Part shown: piece by piece, positions 19,634 to 28,768 of the stretch
Layout of the letters: the number at the start of each line of letters is the position of its first letter
How positions within the stretch are numbered: the first letter of the stretch is position 1
Assembly (NCBI GenBank): GCA_035645695.1
Contig: DASQMC010000077.1
Span: 1 to 64,000, forward strand
Length of the DNA stretch: 64,000 nt
Direction: 5' to 3'
DNA from: JAIVJZ01 sp035645695
GTDB lineage: Bacteria; Acidobacteriota; Blastocatellia; Pyrinomonadales; Pyrinomonadaceae
Translations under genes and position numbers: made by a program
Notes under the pieces: generated by a model
The model's database searches: none
What the model was told of the DNA's origin: nothing
What the model saw: only the letters and a program-made list of their open reading frames with translations

Positions 19634-20542
19634 ATGGCGAAAATGTTTATGCGCGCGAACCGCGCCCTGATCGTCGCCCTGCTGTGTTTCGTCGCGTTTG
19701 GCGCATCCGGCGTGGCGAGCGCGCAGCAGCAGCAGCCCGGAGGCCAGAAGAATCCCCCGAAGAAGAAAAAGTTGCCGCCCGGAGCGAAAGGCTTCGCTCA
19801 GTTTGCCGACCGCGACGCCTCGGACAAGTTGGTGACGGGCGGGGCGACGCGCGGCGAGTGCGCGACCTACGAGCAGTTGATCGAGTGCGCGATGGGGCAG
19901 GCCGGACAGAACAATTTCAAAGAGGCCATAGCGTTCTACAATCGAGCGGGCGCGCTCAAGCCCGACATGTCCCGCCCCCACTATAACCTCGGCCAGATTT
20001 ACGAATCGCAGGGCAACTACAAAGAAGCCGCCGCCGCCTACAAGCGCGCCGTCACGCTCAAGATCGACGAGACGATGGGCGAGACGCCTGACAACTTGAC
20101 GAGCGCGTATTTCAACCTCGGCAACGTCTACGCGATGATGAACGATCACACGCAGGCCGTCGCCGCCCTGCGCGAAGTCATCCGCCGCCTGCCCGAGCCT
20201 TACCACACGCCGCATTACAATCTCGGCCTGTCGCTGGCCGCGCTCGGTAAACAGCAGGAAGCCGTCAACGCTTTCAAAGAGGCGATCCGGATCAAGCCCG
20301 ACTACTGGGAAGCCCACTACAACTTGGGCGTCGCCTACGGCAAACTCGAAGATTACACGCAGGCCATCGGGGCGTTCAGGAAGACGCTCGAATTGAAACC
20401 CGACGACGCGCAGGCGCGCTACAATCTCGGCCTCGCCTATTACTTCATGGACGACGCCAGGGCGCTCGCCGCCGAAGTGAAAGCCCTGCAAAAGACCAGA
20501 CCCGAACTGGCGAAGGAACTCGCCAAACTGAGCGGCAAATAA
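19634..20542 (+). CDS. secreted tetratricopeptide-repeat protein
   Basis: The 302-residue protein has a signal peptide ending ASAQQQQ and a basic Pro/Lys linker. About five TPR units follow, with the consensus P-x-Y-x-x-A-H-Y-N-L-G repeated (for example PHYNLGQIY, AYFNLGNVY, PHYNLGLSL, AHYNLGVAY, ARYNLGLAY). It is likely periplasmic and mediates protein contacts. GAAGGA at 19623-19628 with five bases spacing selects this ATG over ones at 19595 and 19613. The last codons and stop lie in a tandem duplication. Confidence 0.85.
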   Translation: MAKMFMRANRALIVALLCFVAFGASGVASAQQQQPGGQKNPPKKKKLPPGAKGFAQFADRDASDKLVTGGATRGECATYEQLIECAMGQAGQNNFKEAIAFYNRAGALKPDMSRPHYNLGQIYESQGNYKEAAAAYKRAVTLKIDETMGETPDNLTSAYFNLGNVYAMMNDHTQAVAALREVIRRLPEPYHTPHYNLGLSLAALGKQQEAVNAFKEAIRIKPDYWEAHYNLGVAYGKLEDYTQAIGAFRKTLELKPDDAQARYNLGLAYYFMDDARALAAEVKALQKTRPELAKELAKLSGK

Positions 20543-20559
20543 TTGAGCGGCAAATAATT
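20528..20559. repeat. tandem duplication across the TPR gene stop codon
   Basis: The 15-bp unit TGAGCGGCAAATAAT occurs twice in tandem, so the last codons (SGK and TAA) are repeated just after the stop. It is a small local slippage or duplication event. Confidence 0.8.
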
Positions 20560-20594
20560 TAATACGCCGCCTTCAAACTCACGGCTCGCGACAC

Positions 20595-20641
20595 GCCCGC
20601 GCTCAAGCGAAACACCGAAAATGTTTAGCTTGAGCGCGGGC
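20595..20641 (+). terminator. hairpin downstream of the TPR gene
   Basis: Perfect 14-bp arms (GCCCGCGCTCAAGC and its complement) at 20595-20608 and 20628-20641 enclose a 19-nt loop. No long T-run follows, so efficiency is uncertain. Confidence 0.6.
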
Positions 20642-20792
20642 GGTTCATTTGGCGACCCTTCATTAGAGCGCGTGCCGTTATTTGGACGCTTGCCGGGTGG
20701 CATTCGCGCGGCGCGTTAGAGTATATTGGGCGGCATAGCAAACGCCCCCGTCGGTTGAAGCATTGCAATAAAATTTCGGAAGAGGATCGCAA

Positions 20793-21887
20793 ATGAGAAA
20801 CAGAGCATTTTACGCCCTGCGCACACTCGTCGTCTGCGCGTGCCTGACGTTGTGCGCGGTCTCGCAGGCATTCGCCGCGACCGGCCACGCGATGAAGGAA
20901 GTGAATCCGGCGGCGATGCCCGGCGCGCTGCCGCAAGAGCAGTCGAAGGATAAGAAGAAAGAGAAGAAGGAAAAACCCGTCACCGTTCCCGAACCGGAGT
21001 TGAAGGCGGCGAAGGCCATCGAAGCGGCGGCCGACGTTCCGGCGACGCTCGCGGCGGCGAACGAGTTCTTACAGAAATATCCGAAAAGCCCGTTGCGCCC
21101 GCAACTCGCCCCGCTCGTCGCCCACCGCATCGGCCTGATTCAAGACCCGGCCGAGCGCATCGCGCAGAGCGAGAGTTATCTCAAAGTCTTCAACGCGCCG
21201 GGCGACGCCGAACTCGTCAACCAGCATTTGCTCGCGGCCTACACCGAGTCCAATCGCCTCGACGACGCGTTCGCGCTCGCCCCCACCGCGATTGATAAAA
21301 GCTATGACCCCGTGGCGGCGATGATCAACCTGGCGCGCGGCGGTCTGGCCGAGGCCAGAAATCAGAATTTGAAATACGTCGCGCCGAGCCGTCAGATGGC
21401 GCTCAAGGCCATCGCCCTGATCGAGAGCAACAAGAAGCCCGAAACCGTGACCGACGCGACGTGGAACGATTACAAGACGCGCTGGCATTGGCAGTTGTAC
21501 CAGTGGCTCGCCATGCTCTCGCTCGCCGAGGGCAACAAGGCCGATGCCAGGACCAGTCTCGCGAGCGCGATCCGGTTGAGTCCGCGCAACGCCGACAACT
21601 ACGTGCTTCTCAGCACGATGGCGAACGACGAGTACCAGCGGTTAGCGCAAGCGCAAAAGGCGGCCGCGCCGGGCGCGGAGAAAGACGCGCTGCTCAAACA
21701 AGCCGAGGCGCAGATGGACGAAGTGATTGACGCCTACGCGCGCACTATCGCCCTCACCGAAGGCAACGCACAGTACGACGCGATGCGCGTCGGGCTGAAA
21801 GCCGATCTTGAGTCGTATTACAGATACCGCCACGCCGGTTCGACCGACGGCCTACAGGCGTTGATTGACAAGTACAAAAAACTCTAG
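20793..21887 (+). CDS. secreted alpha-helical (TPR-like) hypothetical protein
   Basis: The 364 residues include a signal peptide (about 1-28), a Lys/Glu-rich linker (KDKKKEKKEKP) and a helical region. Ala/Leu-rich helices are spaced as in degenerate TPRs (for example the block beginning LSLAEGNKADARTSLASAI). I do not recognise a named family. AGAGGA precedes the start. Its preceding neighbour is also a secreted TPR protein, so the two may act together. Confidence 0.7.
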   Translation: MRNRAFYALRTLVVCACLTLCAVSQAFAATGHAMKEVNPAAMPGALPQEQSKDKKKEKKEKPVTVPEPELKAAKAIEAAADVPATLAAANEFLQKYPKSPLRPQLAPLVAHRIGLIQDPAERIAQSESYLKVFNAPGDAELVNQHLLAAYTESNRLDDAFALAPTAIDKSYDPVAAMINLARGGLAEARNQNLKYVAPSRQMALKAIALIESNKKPETVTDATWNDYKTRWHWQLYQWLAMLSLAEGNKADARTSLASAIRLSPRNADNYVLLSTMANDEYQRLAQAQKAAAPGAEKDALLKQAEAQMDEVIDAYARTIALTEGNAQYDAMRVGLKADLESYYRYRHAGSTDGLQALIDKYKKL

Positions 21888-21892
21888 CCCCG

Positions 21893-21941
21893 CGCGTCGC
21901 GACGGATGGACGGCGTGTGGTCGCCCATCCGTCGCGGCGCG
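21893..21941 (+). terminator. first hairpin between convergent genes
   Basis: Arms of 17 nt (21893-21909 and 21925-21941) match at 16 positions around a 15-nt loop. No T-run follows. It stands just after the stop codon and before a second, stronger hairpin. Confidence 0.5.
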
Positions 21942-21978
21942 GAAGTTTCCGGGCGACGGCAAAAGCAACGCACAAATG

Positions 21979-22013
21979 AAAGCGACTTCGTGAACGATTC
22001 ACGAAGTCGCTTT
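21979..22013. terminator. intrinsic terminator between convergent genes
   Basis: Perfect 16-bp arms (AAAGCGACTTCGTGAA and its complement) enclose a CGA loop and are followed by TTGTC after a TTT inside the right arm. It separates the forward helical-protein gene from the reverse Lys/Gly-rich gene. Confidence 0.85.
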
Positions 22014-22071
22014 TGTCTATCATGACGCCGGAGGAGAAGACCGCCTCTGACGGTGAGTTGCAAAACGGTTC

Positions 22072-22698
22072 TTAGCCGTTTTTGCCCGAGCCGCCCTGAC
22101 TGCCGCCGCTCTTTCCACCGCCGCCGCTCGTTTCACCGCCTCCGCCGCTCGCATTGCCCTGCTCCTCGCTTCCCCCCGTGCCGACCGGGGCGAGGCCGGC
22201 CTGTTCTTCAAGCGGCGGAAGCACCGCGGCCACCGCGCCGCTCACCAACCCGGCCGCCGCGCCGGCCAGTACGCGCCGCACGATCCCTTTCGCCGCGCCG
22301 CGTTTACCGGAAGACTTAGAGCCGCCCTTCTTGCCGCCGCCTTTCTTACTCGCGCCGCCTTTCTTACTCGCGCCCTTCTTACTGCCTCCGCCGGAAGCGG
22401 CCGACTTCTTGGTTGACTTCGACGCGCCGCCTTTCTTACCGGCAGACTTCGACGCGCCCGTCTTTGCTCCCGACTTGCTTGCGCCTTTGTTGCCGCCCTT
22501 GCTACCGCCGCCGCTGCCCTTGCTGCCGCCGCTACCCTTGCCGCCACCGCCGCCGCCGCTGCTGCCCTTGCCGCCGCCCTTGCTGCCGCCGCCGCCCTTA
22601 CCCGCGGTTTTGCTCGCGCCGCCCTTGCTGCCGCCGCCCTGGCCGGCTGCGCCGCTACCGGAGCCTGTCTTCTTCTTGCTCGCTTTTTTCGCTGGCAT
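22072..22698 (-). CDS. Lys/Gly/Ser-rich low-complexity protein with a hydrophobic C-terminal segment
   Basis: The 208 residues begin MPAKKASKKKTG and continue with about 125 residues composed almost only of Gly, Ser, Lys and Ala in KGG, SKG and KKG steps, resembling H1-type DNA-binding tails. A hydrophobic stretch follows (about 137-160, RRVLAGAAAGLVSGAVAAVL) with glycine-zipper spacing. The end is acidic and Gly-rich. Which part dominates in vivo is unclear: it could be nucleoid-associated or membrane-associated. AAGGAG about ten bases upstream sets the ATG at 22698. Confidence 0.65.
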   Translation of the reverse strand: MPAKKASKKKTGSGSGAAGQGGGSKGGASKTAGKGGGGSKGGGKGSSGGGGGGKGSGGSKGSGGGSKGGNKGASKSGAKTGASKSAGKKGGASKSTKKSAASGGGSKKGASKKGGASKKGGGKKGGSKSSGKRGAAKGIVRRVLAGAAAGLVSGAVAAVLPPLEEQAGLAPVGTGGSEEQGNASGGGGETSGGGGKSGGSQGGSGKNG

Positions 22699-22827
22699 AG
22701 TTCGAGTTCTCCTTATCTGGTTGCCGAGATTATTCAGTTGGTCACATCCTAATAAACTAATCCGCCCCTGTGCGCAAGAAAAAAGTTGGCCGGGCAAGGC
22801 TTCTTGAAAGGGGCGAACATTAAAAAC

Positions 22828-22857
22828 TTGACATGTTTCGGCGGCGACTGATATAAG
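22828..22857 (+). promoter_or_regulatory. strong sigma70-type promoter upstream of the TonB receptor gene
   Basis: A perfect TTGACA (22828-22833) is followed by TATAAG at 22852-22857 (18-bp spacer) or ATATAA with 17 bp. Transcription would begin near 22864, giving a leader of about 340 nt before the receptor start codon. Confidence 0.65.
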
Positions 22858-22872
22858 CCTTCTCTACTTGGT

Positions 22873-22882
22873 TAACCGTTTA
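22873..22882 (+). promoter_or_regulatory. LacI-family operator-like site
   Basis: TAACCGTTTA has the central CG and flanking TAA/TTA symmetry (8 of 10 positions) typical of LacI-family operators. It sits about ten bases after the predicted transcription start, a position suited to repression. A second inverted repeat, ACGTAA-TTGC-TTACGT (22882-22897), abuts it. A LacI-type regulator is encoded at 32454. Confidence 0.45.
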
Positions 22883-23206
22883 CGTAATTGCTTACGTCGC
22901 TTCAATCATAAGTTTTACACATCCGACTTAAGCATCTGAATCCGGTTCCGGCTCTCAATTTAAATGCGAATCTCAATTAACAAGCGGGGTTGGGGCGTGG
23001 TCTCTATCCATGTGCGCCGGTGCGTAAGCGCGTCGTGCGGCGTGGATCGGCGAGTTGCCGCGCCTGTGCCCGCGTGCGCGTGAGAGTCTCGCATTGAGTC
23101 GAGCGTGCCGGTGTTCTCTGTTCGCGTGCAAAGTCCTGTTAGCGTTCGCTCGAAAATTCCTGTGCCTTAACCGGCACACTCGTCGTGTAGGGTGTGAGGA
23201 GGAGTC

Positions 23207-26200
23207 ATGAAGTTGAATAAACCGATCTCGTTTCTGTTGTTAATGCTGTTGCTGGTTTGCGCCGCCGCGCCCGTCCTCGCGCAGAGCGACCGCGGCACGA
23301 TCACCGGCACGGTGACAGACCCCAACGGCGGTCTGGTGGCCGGAGCGAAAATCACCGCGACGAATCTCAGCACGGGCGAGGTGCGAGAGGCCACAACCTC
23401 CGAGGAAGGCAACTACACGCTCCCGGAATTGGCGGCCGCTCCCTACCGGCTCTCCGTCGAAGCCGCGGGCTTCAAGACGGCCGCCATCGACGACATCAAG
23501 GTGGCCGTACAGGTCTCGCGGCGCGCCGACTTTACACTCGAAATCGGCGCTGTCGGCGATGTCGTGACGGTGACGGCCGAGAACACGCCCTCCATTCAAA
23601 CGGATACGCCTGTTCGTCAAACCAACATCAACGAGCGACAGGTGAGGGAATTGCCGCTGCAAGTTTCCGCCGAAACGGCCGGTCGTTCGCCGCTCGCCTT
23701 TATCTTCCTCGACAGCAACGTCACGGCGGCGGCGGGCAATGGCACGAATGCCACCAACTTCAGGATCAGCGGCGGGCAGGGACTCGGCACGGAGATTTTG
23801 ATCGACGGCGCGGGCACGCGTCGCGCGCAGAACGGAACGTTCTTCACGGAGGTTTCGCCCAGCCCCAACGCCTTTCAGGAGTTCACCGTCAGCACGAGCA
23901 CCTACTCGGCCGAGTTCGGCAATTCGTCGGGCGGCATCGTCAACTTCTCGCTCCGCTCCGGCACCAACGACTTTCACGGCGAGGGCTACTATTTTCACCG
24001 CAACGAGGCCTTCAGCGCGAACAGTTTCCTGAACAATCAGGCGGGATTGAGACGCAACCGCGACCACCAGAACGATTTCGGCTTCAATATCGGCGGCCCC
24101 ATCTACCTGCCCAACTTCGGCGAGGGCGGCAAAGTCTTGCACAGCGGGAAGAACAAAGCCTTTTTCTTCTTCAACTACGAAGGGTATCGTTTCGCCCAAG
24201 CGGAAAGCGTCTTTATCTCCGTCCCGACGCTGAGGATGCGCGCGGGCGACTTCGGCGAATTGTTCACAGACCCGGATGTGCTCGCGCAGTTCGGCCCCGG
24301 CGGCGTCCAGATTTTCGACCCCACCTCGGGCGGCGCCGGCCAGCGCACGGCGATCCCGCAAAATAACATCGCCGCTTATCAGGCCGCCACCGGGCGCACG
24401 ATCATCGACCCCGTAGGTTTGAATATCCTGCAACTCATCCCCGCGCCGACGCGCCCGGGCGTCTTCCGCAACTATCTGGCGCAGACGCAGCGGCCTTTGA
24501 ACATGAACCAGTATGTGGGCAAAGTCGATTTCCTGCTGTCGGAGAATCAGCGGCTCAATTTCAGTTATTCTTACCGCCGCCAGAGCACGATTCAGGGCGG
24601 CAACCCGCGTTTCCCCGAACCGTTAGTCGCTTCCGGTCGCTGGAACCAGTTCTTCAAGTCGCACTTCGTGCGCATGCAACACGACTACACGTTCGGGCCG
24701 ACCCTGCTCAATCACTTCAACGCGGGCTTCACCCGCTATGAGGTGGGCAACCAAAATACCACTATCGGCTTCGACAACACGACGCTCGGGTTCCGCCCGA
24801 CCTCGACGCAACGCAGAGCCTTCCCGCTAATCGGCTTTCCCGGCTACGGCAGCGAGACCGACCCGCGCGGCGACACGCGCTCTTATCAGGGAATCGGCTC
24901 CACCTTCTTCCACGACCAGACGGGCGATAACGGCGTCCAGTTGTCCGACTTCGTGACCCTCGTCAAAGGGCGTCATACGTTGAAGTTCGGCGGCGACGTG
25001 AGGATTCAGCAATTCAACGTCAGCCAGTTTATCCACCCCGGCGGCGAGTTCAACTTCCGCTCCCCGCAGACCTCCAACACGGAGGCCGACAATCAAGGCT
25101 GGCCGATAGCGAGCCTCATCACGGGCGCGACCGAGTTCTCCTTCAACAGCGTCCAGTCGATTGATCCGGGCTGGCGTCAGTTCTCTCATTCCTATTTCAT
25201 CAATGACGATTTCAAAGTGACACAGCGCCTGACGCTCAATCTGGGATTGCGCTACGACCTGCCCGGTCTGCGCTCCGAAGCGAGGGATCGCTTCCGTGGC
25301 TTCGACCCGTCCGCGCCGAACCCGGAGGCGGGCGGGCGTCGGGGCGCAATCGTCGGCGCCGCCGGCCAGGGCGGTCTTCAAGCCGAGCACAACACCCTCG
25401 CCCGTCCCGACCGCTCAAACTGGGGGCCGCGCGTAGGGTTCGCCTATGGCTTGAACGACCTGACGGTGGTGCGCGGCGGCGCGGGCATCTACTATGCGCC
25501 CATCGTCTACGGCTCGAACGGGCAGAACAACCTGACGGAAGGCACGATTGGATATAACACGCCCGTCCAACCCAACATCAACGGCGGCGTGGGCGGTCAA
25601 CCCGACCTCTTCCTGCGAAACTATCGCAACGTCCTGCCGGTCGACCCGAGCGGGCAGTTCCTCGGCAGCGACGTGCCGTATTTCGATCCTACCTTCAGAA
25701 CCGGGCGCACCGTTCAATACAGCCTCGACCTCCAGCGGCAACTGCCCTGGAATCTCGCCGCCTCCATCGGCTACATCGGCCACCGCGCGACGCGCCTCCA
25801 CTCGAACTTCGAGCGGCTCAACGCCATTCCCTTCAACGGGCTCAGACTCGGCAACGAATTGCTCAACCGGCCGCTCAGCCAGATCGGCGCGCCGGAACGC
25901 GCCTACGCGCAGAGCGTCGGCGTGCTTTTGCCCGCCAATAACAACGCGGTCTATGCCGGATTCAACGGCACGGTCGGGCAGGCGATTCGTCCCTTCCCGC
26001 AATACCGCACGATCAACAATCAGCTTGAGAGTCAGGGACAAAGCTGGTACAACGCGATGCAGGCGAAAGTCGACCGCCGTTTCTCCGGCGGCATGCAGTT
26101 CGGCGCGTCCTACACCTTCTCGAAGCTCATCACGGACGCCTCGGAAGACCTGCTCGGCGCATCGCCCATCGGCAGCGTGATCCAGAATCCTTATGATCGC

Positions 26201-26878
26201 CGTTCGTTGCGCACGGTTTCGCCGAACAGCATCCCGCACGTCTTCGTCTTCAACTACATTCTCGAATTGCCCTTCGGCAAGGGGCGGCGTTTCCTCAATC
26301 AGGGCGGCATCGTCGATGCGGTTCTCGGCGGTTGGCAGGTGAGCGCCATCCATCGTTATCAATCCGGTCTGCCGCTCGTCCTTCGCATCTCTCGACAGGA
26401 CGCCTTCGGGCCTGACACCACGGGCTTCGGCACGGACCTGCGTCCTAACCTGACCGGGCAGCCGATCCTGACGGGCAACGCTTTGACGGGCGACCGCGTG
26501 CTGATTTTCAACTCGAACGCTTTCTCCCGCCCGGCCGATTACAGGGCTGCGCCGCCGCTCCTTCTGAACGGGCAGGTCAATCCCGCTTACGCGGCTTACT
26601 ATGCCGACCCGAACCGTTTCTTCGGCAATGCTCCGCCGGTCATCGATCAGGCGCGCGACCTGCCGTTCCTGAGCGAGAATCTAAGCCTTCTCAAGAAGTT
26701 CCGCATCACCGAAGTCATCACGTTCGAACTCGGCGCGGAAGCCTTCAATCTCTTCAATCGCCACCGCTTCAACCAGCCGGGCAGCGACCTGAGTGATGCG
26801 AATAATCTGGGCTTCTCCGGCATCGACTCCGGCTACAGGCCGCGCGAGGTGCAAATTCGTGGCCGGATAATTTTCTAA
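23207..26878 (+). CDS. Oar-like TonB-dependent outer-membrane receptor
   Basis: The 1223-residue protein has a signal peptide (about 1-25), a carboxypeptidase-regulatory-like beta domain (about 28-110, GTITGTVTDPNGG), a plug domain (about 125-240) and a very long beta-barrel ending in a terminal Phe (RGRIIF). This is the Oar-type receptor expanded in Acidobacteriota and thought to import large ligands such as oligosaccharides or peptides. No classical TonB box was identified. GAGGAGGA precedes the start. Its promoter carries a LacI-type operator, and a GH43/gal/ABC sugar cluster lies downstream, so a carbohydrate ligand is inferred. A terminator separates it from the next gene. Confidence 0.93.
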   Translation: MKLNKPISFLLLMLLLVCAAAPVLAQSDRGTITGTVTDPNGGLVAGAKITATNLSTGEVREATTSEEGNYTLPELAAAPYRLSVEAAGFKTAAIDDIKVAVQVSRRADFTLEIGAVGDVVTVTAENTPSIQTDTPVRQTNINERQVRELPLQVSAETAGRSPLAFIFLDSNVTAAAGNGTNATNFRISGGQGLGTEILIDGAGTRRAQNGTFFTEVSPSPNAFQEFTVSTSTYSAEFGNSSGGIVNFSLRSGTNDFHGEGYYFHRNEAFSANSFLNNQAGLRRNRDHQNDFGFNIGGPIYLPNFGEGGKVLHSGKNKAFFFFNYEGYRFAQAESVFISVPTLRMRAGDFGELFTDPDVLAQFGPGGVQIFDPTSGGAGQRTAIPQNNIAAYQAATGRTIIDPVGLNILQLIPAPTRPGVFRNYLAQTQRPLNMNQYVGKVDFLLSENQRLNFSYSYRRQSTIQGGNPRFPEPLVASGRWNQFFKSHFVRMQHDYTFGPTLLNHFNAGFTRYEVGNQNTTIGFDNTTLGFRPTSTQRRAFPLIGFPGYGSETDPRGDTRSYQGIGSTFFHDQTGDNGVQLSDFVTLVKGRHTLKFGGDVRIQQFNVSQFIHPGGEFNFRSPQTSNTEADNQGWPIASLITGATEFSFNSVQSIDPGWRQFSHSYFINDDFKVTQRLTLNLGLRYDLPGLRSEARDRFRGFDPSAPNPEAGGRRGAIVGAAGQGGLQAEHNTLARPDRSNWGPRVGFAYGLNDLTVVRGGAGIYYAPIVYGSNGQNNLTEGTIGYNTPVQPNINGGVGGQPDLFLRNYRNVLPVDPSGQFLGSDVPYFDPTFRTGRTVQYSLDLQRQLPWNLAASIGYIGHRATRLHSNFERLNAIPFNGLRLGNELLNRPLSQIGAPERAYAQSVGVLLPANNNAVYAGFNGTVGQAIRPFPQYRTINNQLESQGQSWYNAMQAKVDRRFSGGMQFGASYTFSKLITDASEDLLGASPIGSVIQNPYDRRSLRTVSPNSIPHVFVFNYILELPFGKGRRFLNQGGIVDAVLGGWQVSAIHRYQSGLPLVLRISRQDAFGPDTTGFGTDLRPNLTGQPILTGNALTGDRVLIFNSNAFSRPADYRAAPPLLLNGQVNPAYAAYYADPNRFFGNAPPVIDQARDLPFLSENLSLLKKFRITEVITFELGAEAFNLFNRHRFNQPGSDLSDANNLGFSGIDSGYRPREVQIRGRIIF

Positions 26879-26897
26879 CTCCGGCGATTAGTTGACG

Positions 26898-26945
26898 AGC
26901 GGCGCGGGGAGAAGTGCGAGACGCTCTTCCCGCGCCGCTTGTTTT
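26898..26945 (+). terminator. intrinsic terminator of the TonB receptor gene
   Basis: 15-nt arms (26898-26912 and 26925-26939) pair with a single G-T mismatch around a 12-nt loop and are followed by TGTTTT. Confidence 0.85.
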
Positions 26946-26992
26946 AACGAGTCTCTGCGCGCGTCGCATCATTTAACGCGCCTTGAAGCCTT

Positions 26993-28747
26993 ATGAAACG
27001 CCCGTTGCCCAACCCGTTTAACTTGCTCGTGGCAACCGCGCTCGCAGCTGTCGCCTGCGGCGCGGGCGGTGGTGAGGCGCGGGCGCAACCCTCGCGCCGC
27101 GACGGGGGACGGCGACCCGCGCGCGCCGAACAAAACTCGACGCGCAACGAATCTCTCGCCGCCGCCGCTCTGGCGGAAGGCGTCGCCGCTCTGGAGCGCG
27201 GCGATGCGACGGCCGCCAAAATTTCTTTCGCTCGCGCGCTCGCCGCCAGCCCGCAAAGCGTCGAGGCGCACACCTATCTAGGCGTGATCGCGGACGGCGC
27301 GGGCGATCTCAGGGAAGCGGAAAAACATTTCGCCGCCGCCGCCGCCATCGCCCCCCGTCTGCCATCGGCGCGTAATAACTACGGCGCGATCCTCCTGCGT
27401 CTGGGGCGCACGGCGCAGGCCATCACGCAGTTTGAAGCCTCTCTGAAACTCGCCCCCGACCAGCCGAGCGCGCTCGTCAATCTGGCGCAGATACACTTTG
27501 CCGCCGCCGCGCCCGACGAACTCGCCCGCGCGCGCTCTCTTTTCGCACGCGCGCAAGCCATCACGCCCGACGCGGCAGTCGCGCGCGCTCTCGCCGTCAT
27601 CGCCCTGCGCCTGGGCGACACGGCGGCGGCGAAGAATCATTACCGCGAATATCGAACGCTCGCCGCCGCATCGCGCGCCGCGAACGTTGCCGCGTCGAAT
27701 ACCGCGGACGTTGCCGCATCGAATACCGGGGGCGTTGCCGCTGGGGGCGACGCCGAAAGTGCCTCGTCTCACGCCGCGCTCGGCACTGCGCTCCTCGCCG
27801 CCGGACTCGCGGAAGAGGCGGTCGCGGAACTCGCGGCCGCGCACGCGCTTGCGCCTGCCGACGCGGACATAATCGTGAATCTCGCACGCGCGCACCTCGC
27901 GCGACCTGATATTCCGGCGGCCGGGCGCACGCTCGAAGCGGCGGTCGCGCGCGGGATCACGAGCGCGCCCATCTATGCCGCGCTCGCGGAGGTTTACGTC
28001 AAAAGCAATCACATCGAGAACGCCATCCCCGCGATGCGCCTCGCCATCGAGCGCGACGGCAGCAACGAGGAATATCGCTTTCGCTACGCAATGATGTTGA
28101 CGGAGACGGGCGCGCCCGCCGCCGCCGTCATTCGCCTCAACGAATCGCTGGAAAAATTCCCCACCTCGCCGCGCCTCTGGTTCGCTCTGGGGCTGGCGCA
28201 TTTCAAGTCCAGCAAGAACGACGAGGCCGCGCGGGCTTTCACGCGCGTCGTCTCGCTCAATCCGAAGTTCGCCCCCGCGCTCGCCTATCTCGGCATGACC
28301 TACATCGAACTCGGACGCTACGACGAAGCCGTCAAACTCTACGAGCAGGCGCTCGCCATCGACGCGAGCGCGGGCATCGTCAATTACCTCGTCGCCGATG
28401 CGCTGCTCAAACAGAACTCCGCCGATATGGCGCGCGTCGAAAGTCATCTCGTGCGCGCCGTGAGGTCTGATGAAACCTTCGCCCCGGCGCGCCTCGCGCT
28501 CGCGAAAGTTCACCTGCGCGACAACCGCTTGACGGAAGCCGTCGCGCAACTCGAACGCGTCGTGCGGCTCGCGCCCGATCTGGCCGAGGCGCATTATCAA
28601 CTCGGTCGCGTCTACGGCAGGCTCAAGCGCACGACCGAGGCGCAAACCGCGCTCGCGAATTTCAAACGCCTCAACGAAGCGCAGAAGGAGCAGGCGCAAA
28701 ACGAGCGGCGCGAGATCGTGCGCCGTCTCGCCGACGTGCGCTTTTAA
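26993..28747 (+). CDS. exported tetratricopeptide-repeat protein
   Basis: The 584 residues begin with a hydrophobic, Ala/Gly-rich signal segment (about 10-30). At least ten TPR units follow, for example AEKHFAAAAAIAPRLPSARNN, PALAYLGMTYIELGRYDEA and AEAHYQLGRVYGRL. A short Ala/Asn repeat (VAASNT written twice) lies near residue 235. It is likely periplasmic. The stop is only 21 bp before a GH43 gene, so both are probably cotranscribed, which suggests a scaffold or sensor role in the glycan locus. Confidence 0.85.
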   Translation: MKRPLPNPFNLLVATALAAVACGAGGGEARAQPSRRDGGRRPARAEQNSTRNESLAAAALAEGVAALERGDATAAKISFARALAASPQSVEAHTYLGVIADGAGDLREAEKHFAAAAAIAPRLPSARNNYGAILLRLGRTAQAITQFEASLKLAPDQPSALVNLAQIHFAAAAPDELARARSLFARAQAITPDAAVARALAVIALRLGDTAAAKNHYREYRTLAAASRAANVAASNTADVAASNTGGVAAGGDAESASSHAALGTALLAAGLAEEAVAELAAAHALAPADADIIVNLARAHLARPDIPAAGRTLEAAVARGITSAPIYAALAEVYVKSNHIENAIPAMRLAIERDGSNEEYRFRYAMMLTETGAPAAAVIRLNESLEKFPTSPRLWFALGLAHFKSSKNDEAARAFTRVVSLNPKFAPALAYLGMTYIELGRYDEAVKLYEQALAIDASAGIVNYLVADALLKQNSADMARVESHLVRAVRSDETFAPARLALAKVHLRDNRLTEAVAQLERVVRLAPDLAEAHYQLGRVYGRLKRTTEAQTALANFKRLNEAQKEQAQNERREIVRRLADVRF

Positions 28748-28768
28748 GCCTTTACGTGGGGAATCGTC

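Noticed and set aside
22154..22807. Pro/Leu-rich forward open frame of 217 codons
   Set aside because: It is the complement of the Lys/Gly/Ser-rich gene. GGC/AAG repeats read in reverse give Pro/Leu runs. It also lacks a ribosome site.
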